A DNA stretch of 64,000 bases from Pseudomonas sp. RIT409 (GTDB lineage Bacteria > Pseudomonadota > Gammaproteobacteria > Pseudomonadales > Pseudomonadaceae): NCBI RefSeq assembly GCF_003052515.2, contig NZ_QARE02000003.1, positions 310,001 through 374,000 on the forward strand, in the 5' to 3' direction. Shown here piece by piece: positions 62,811-64,000 of the stretch (position 1 is the first letter of the stretch; each line of letters opens with the position of its first letter). Both the position numbers and the translations under genes were made by a program. The notes under the pieces were generated by a model. The model did not search any database. It was given only the letters and a program-made list of their open reading frames with translations, and had not been told where the DNA came from.

Positions 62811-64000
62811 GATGAATTCCTGCGAATGAGTGACTGGCCAAGCGCATGACGGCGCCCGCGTCGGATGAATGTTCCAGCGCCCACACGGCATCGATCAAGG
62901 GGTCAGGCAGGCAGCCCGAACCTCCGAGCGCCGCCAGTTCGCGCAGTTTGTCTTCGAGAAAACGGTCGCTGAGAGGGGCACCAAGGCTGCCCAATGACGC
63001 CTCGACCCGATGGGTCAACGGTTCTCGATGATGAAAGTGGATCTGAACCTGTGCTGCCTCGACCCGGTAACGGTCGTCGTCAATGAAGTGCACCCGTTCA
63101 TGCAGCGCCCGCAGGCGGGCGTCGTTCACCGCCGCATCGCTGAACTCCGCCAGCCCTGCCTTGCCTGTTGCCAGGGCGACGGCCACGGCATGCTGGGCAC
63201 TGACCTGTGACTGCCGGCCCTCCCGGACGCCGGGCCGGTCGGTGCGTTGCCGCAGCAGCGGATGCCCAGTCAGCTCGATCCGGGCGATGTCATCCAGCGA
63301 CCAGGTTCGCCCGTGGGCCAGCGCCAGGCAGGCTTCGATGACGGGGTTGAGCACCACGCCGCAGGGCCAGGGCTTGTAGGTGTTGGCCATCAAGGCCCAG
63401 TGCTCGCCCCAACCGGCACAGATCGTGTCGACGCGTGGCTGTTCACCGAACACGCGCAGGAACCCATGCTCGCCTTCCAGCGGCTGATCAGGTCCGGCAA
63501 AGCCGTCCTGCGCGAGCAAGGCCGACAGCAATCCATTGCGGGCTGCATTGCCCACCCCCATGCTTTTTGCCGCAGTGCCGAGCGTTTCCACCAGGCCAGA
63601 GGCCTGCGCACTGGCATTGCCCAGCGCCCACCGCAGTTGCGTTGCGGTCAGGCCTAGCAATTTCCCCACGGCCATCGCCGCGCCGAACACACCGCACGTT
63701 GCGGTGATGTGCCAACCCCGTCGGTAATGCTCGGGAGAAATGGCCATGGCCAACCGGCATTCCGCTTCGACACCCAACGCGAAGGCCAGCAACAGTTGCG
63801 GCCCGGATACCTTCCGGGTTTCTGCCACTGCGAACAGCGCTGCCGCGACAGGTGCGGTGGGGTGCAGGATGGTGGGCATGTGAGTGTCGTCGTAATCGAA
63901 CACATTGGCGCTCATTGCGTTCAGCGATGCGGCGCCGAGCATGTCCAGTGTCCCTTCCCGACCCACGACGTGAGCCGGTCCCAACGCGCTGAAACGGCTG
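62803..64000 (-). CDS. MmgE/PrpD family protein (5' end outside the window)
   Basis: The C-terminal 398 or so residues of an MmgE/PrpD-type dehydratase or isomerase; the frame stays open to the window edge. The family's motifs are visible: FDYDDTHMPTILHPTAPV (usual DFDDTH...HP), HITATCGVFGAAMAVGKLLGL, GNASAQASGL and KPWPCGVVLNPVIEA. Known members are 2-methylcitrate dehydratase and iminodisuccinate or itaconate-pathway enzymes, so the substrate is a branched dicarboxylate or tricarboxylate. Coupled to the dehydrogenase downstream. About 60 N-terminal residues are missing. Confidence 0.93.
   Translation of the reverse strand, partial: SRFSALGPAHVVGREGTLDMLGAASLNAMSANVFDYDDTHMPTILHPTAPVAAALFAVAETRKVSGPQLLLAFALGVEAECRLAMAISPEHYRRGWHITATCGVFGAAMAVGKLLGLTATQLRWALGNASAQASGLVETLGTAAKSMGVGNAARNGLLSALLAQDGFAGPDQPLEGEHGFLRVFGEQPRVDTICAGWGEHWALMANTYKPWPCGVVLNPVIEACLALAHGRTWSLDDIARIELTGHPLLRQRTDRPGVREGRQSQVSAQHAVAVALATGKAGLAEFSDAAVNDARLRALHERVHFIDDDRYRVEAAQVQIHFHHREPLTHRVEASLGSLGAPLSDRFLEDKLRELAALGGSGCLPDPLIDAVWALEHSSDAGAVMRLASHSFAGIHHG

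Overview
The window is a stretch of a Pseudomonas chromosome, most likely from the P. fluorescens lineage. This rests on the gene content and order (metH, cysI with its DUF934 partner, sohB, nudC), a ptxS-kgu 2-ketogluconate locus, an mtl mannitol/arabitol operon, ercA/ercS genes, and palindromic intergenic repeats of the type common in that group. Composition is GC-rich throughout, with two AT-rich exceptions near 40 kb and 60 kb. No rRNA, tRNA, CRISPR array, intact insertion sequence or prophage was seen.

Layout. 1-14.3 kb is core metabolism: the 3' part of metH, an orphan periplasmic binding protein, a 38-residue membrane peptide, cysI/DUF934, sohB, a histidine phosphatase, an SCP2 protein, an aminoglycoside-phosphotransferase-like protein, an SDR, a Gfo/Idh oxidoreductase, a TSUP permease, nudC and a dienoyl-CoA-isomerase-like crotonase. 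14.5-29.8 kb is a signalling island. It holds a KaiC-like double ATPase translationally coupled to a hybrid kinase, a lone receiver, an operon of CHASE3 hybrid kinase (three receivers), CheR, stand-alone CheB and a receiver-kinase, then a receiver coupled to a glycosyltransferase, and ErcS-like kinase plus ErcA-like alcohol dehydrogenase. 29.9-32.5 kb has Ogt, a periplasmic phosphatase-like protein and an MFS exporter. 32.9-38.2 kb is ptxS-kguEKTD with two perfect TGAAACCGGTTTCA operators, followed by a chemoreceptor. 40.4-45.1 kb has a DUF1652 protein, a UvrD-type helicase with an unusual glycine-periodic N terminus, a pirin and CobF. 45.3-54.9 kb is mtlR and mtlEFGKDYZ, interrupted between mtlG and mtlK by a palindromic repeat element.

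The most interesting part is 55-62 kb. Two adjacent genes encode stand-alone sigma-54 enhancer-binding proteins that read as HrpR and HrpS, the regulators at the top of the plant-pathogen type III secretion cascade, but no secretion apparatus, HrpL, HrpA, HrpV or HrpG is present in the window. Upstream of them lies a lytic transglycosylase (HrpH-like position and family) with a perfect HrpL-type hrp box directly in front of it. On the other side, a cysteine-free 204-residue protein of unknown function has a consensus sigma-54 promoter and an N terminus that fits the compositional rules for type III secreted proteins. A 1-kb AT-rich stretch with a 13-bp perfect inverted repeat separates hrpR from the transglycosylase. 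The simplest reading is either a residual hrp island or a reduced HrpRS regulon with a direct sigma-54 target.

The right edge holds a 3-hydroxyisobutyrate-dehydrogenase-like reductase coupled to an MmgE/PrpD-family gene that runs off the window.
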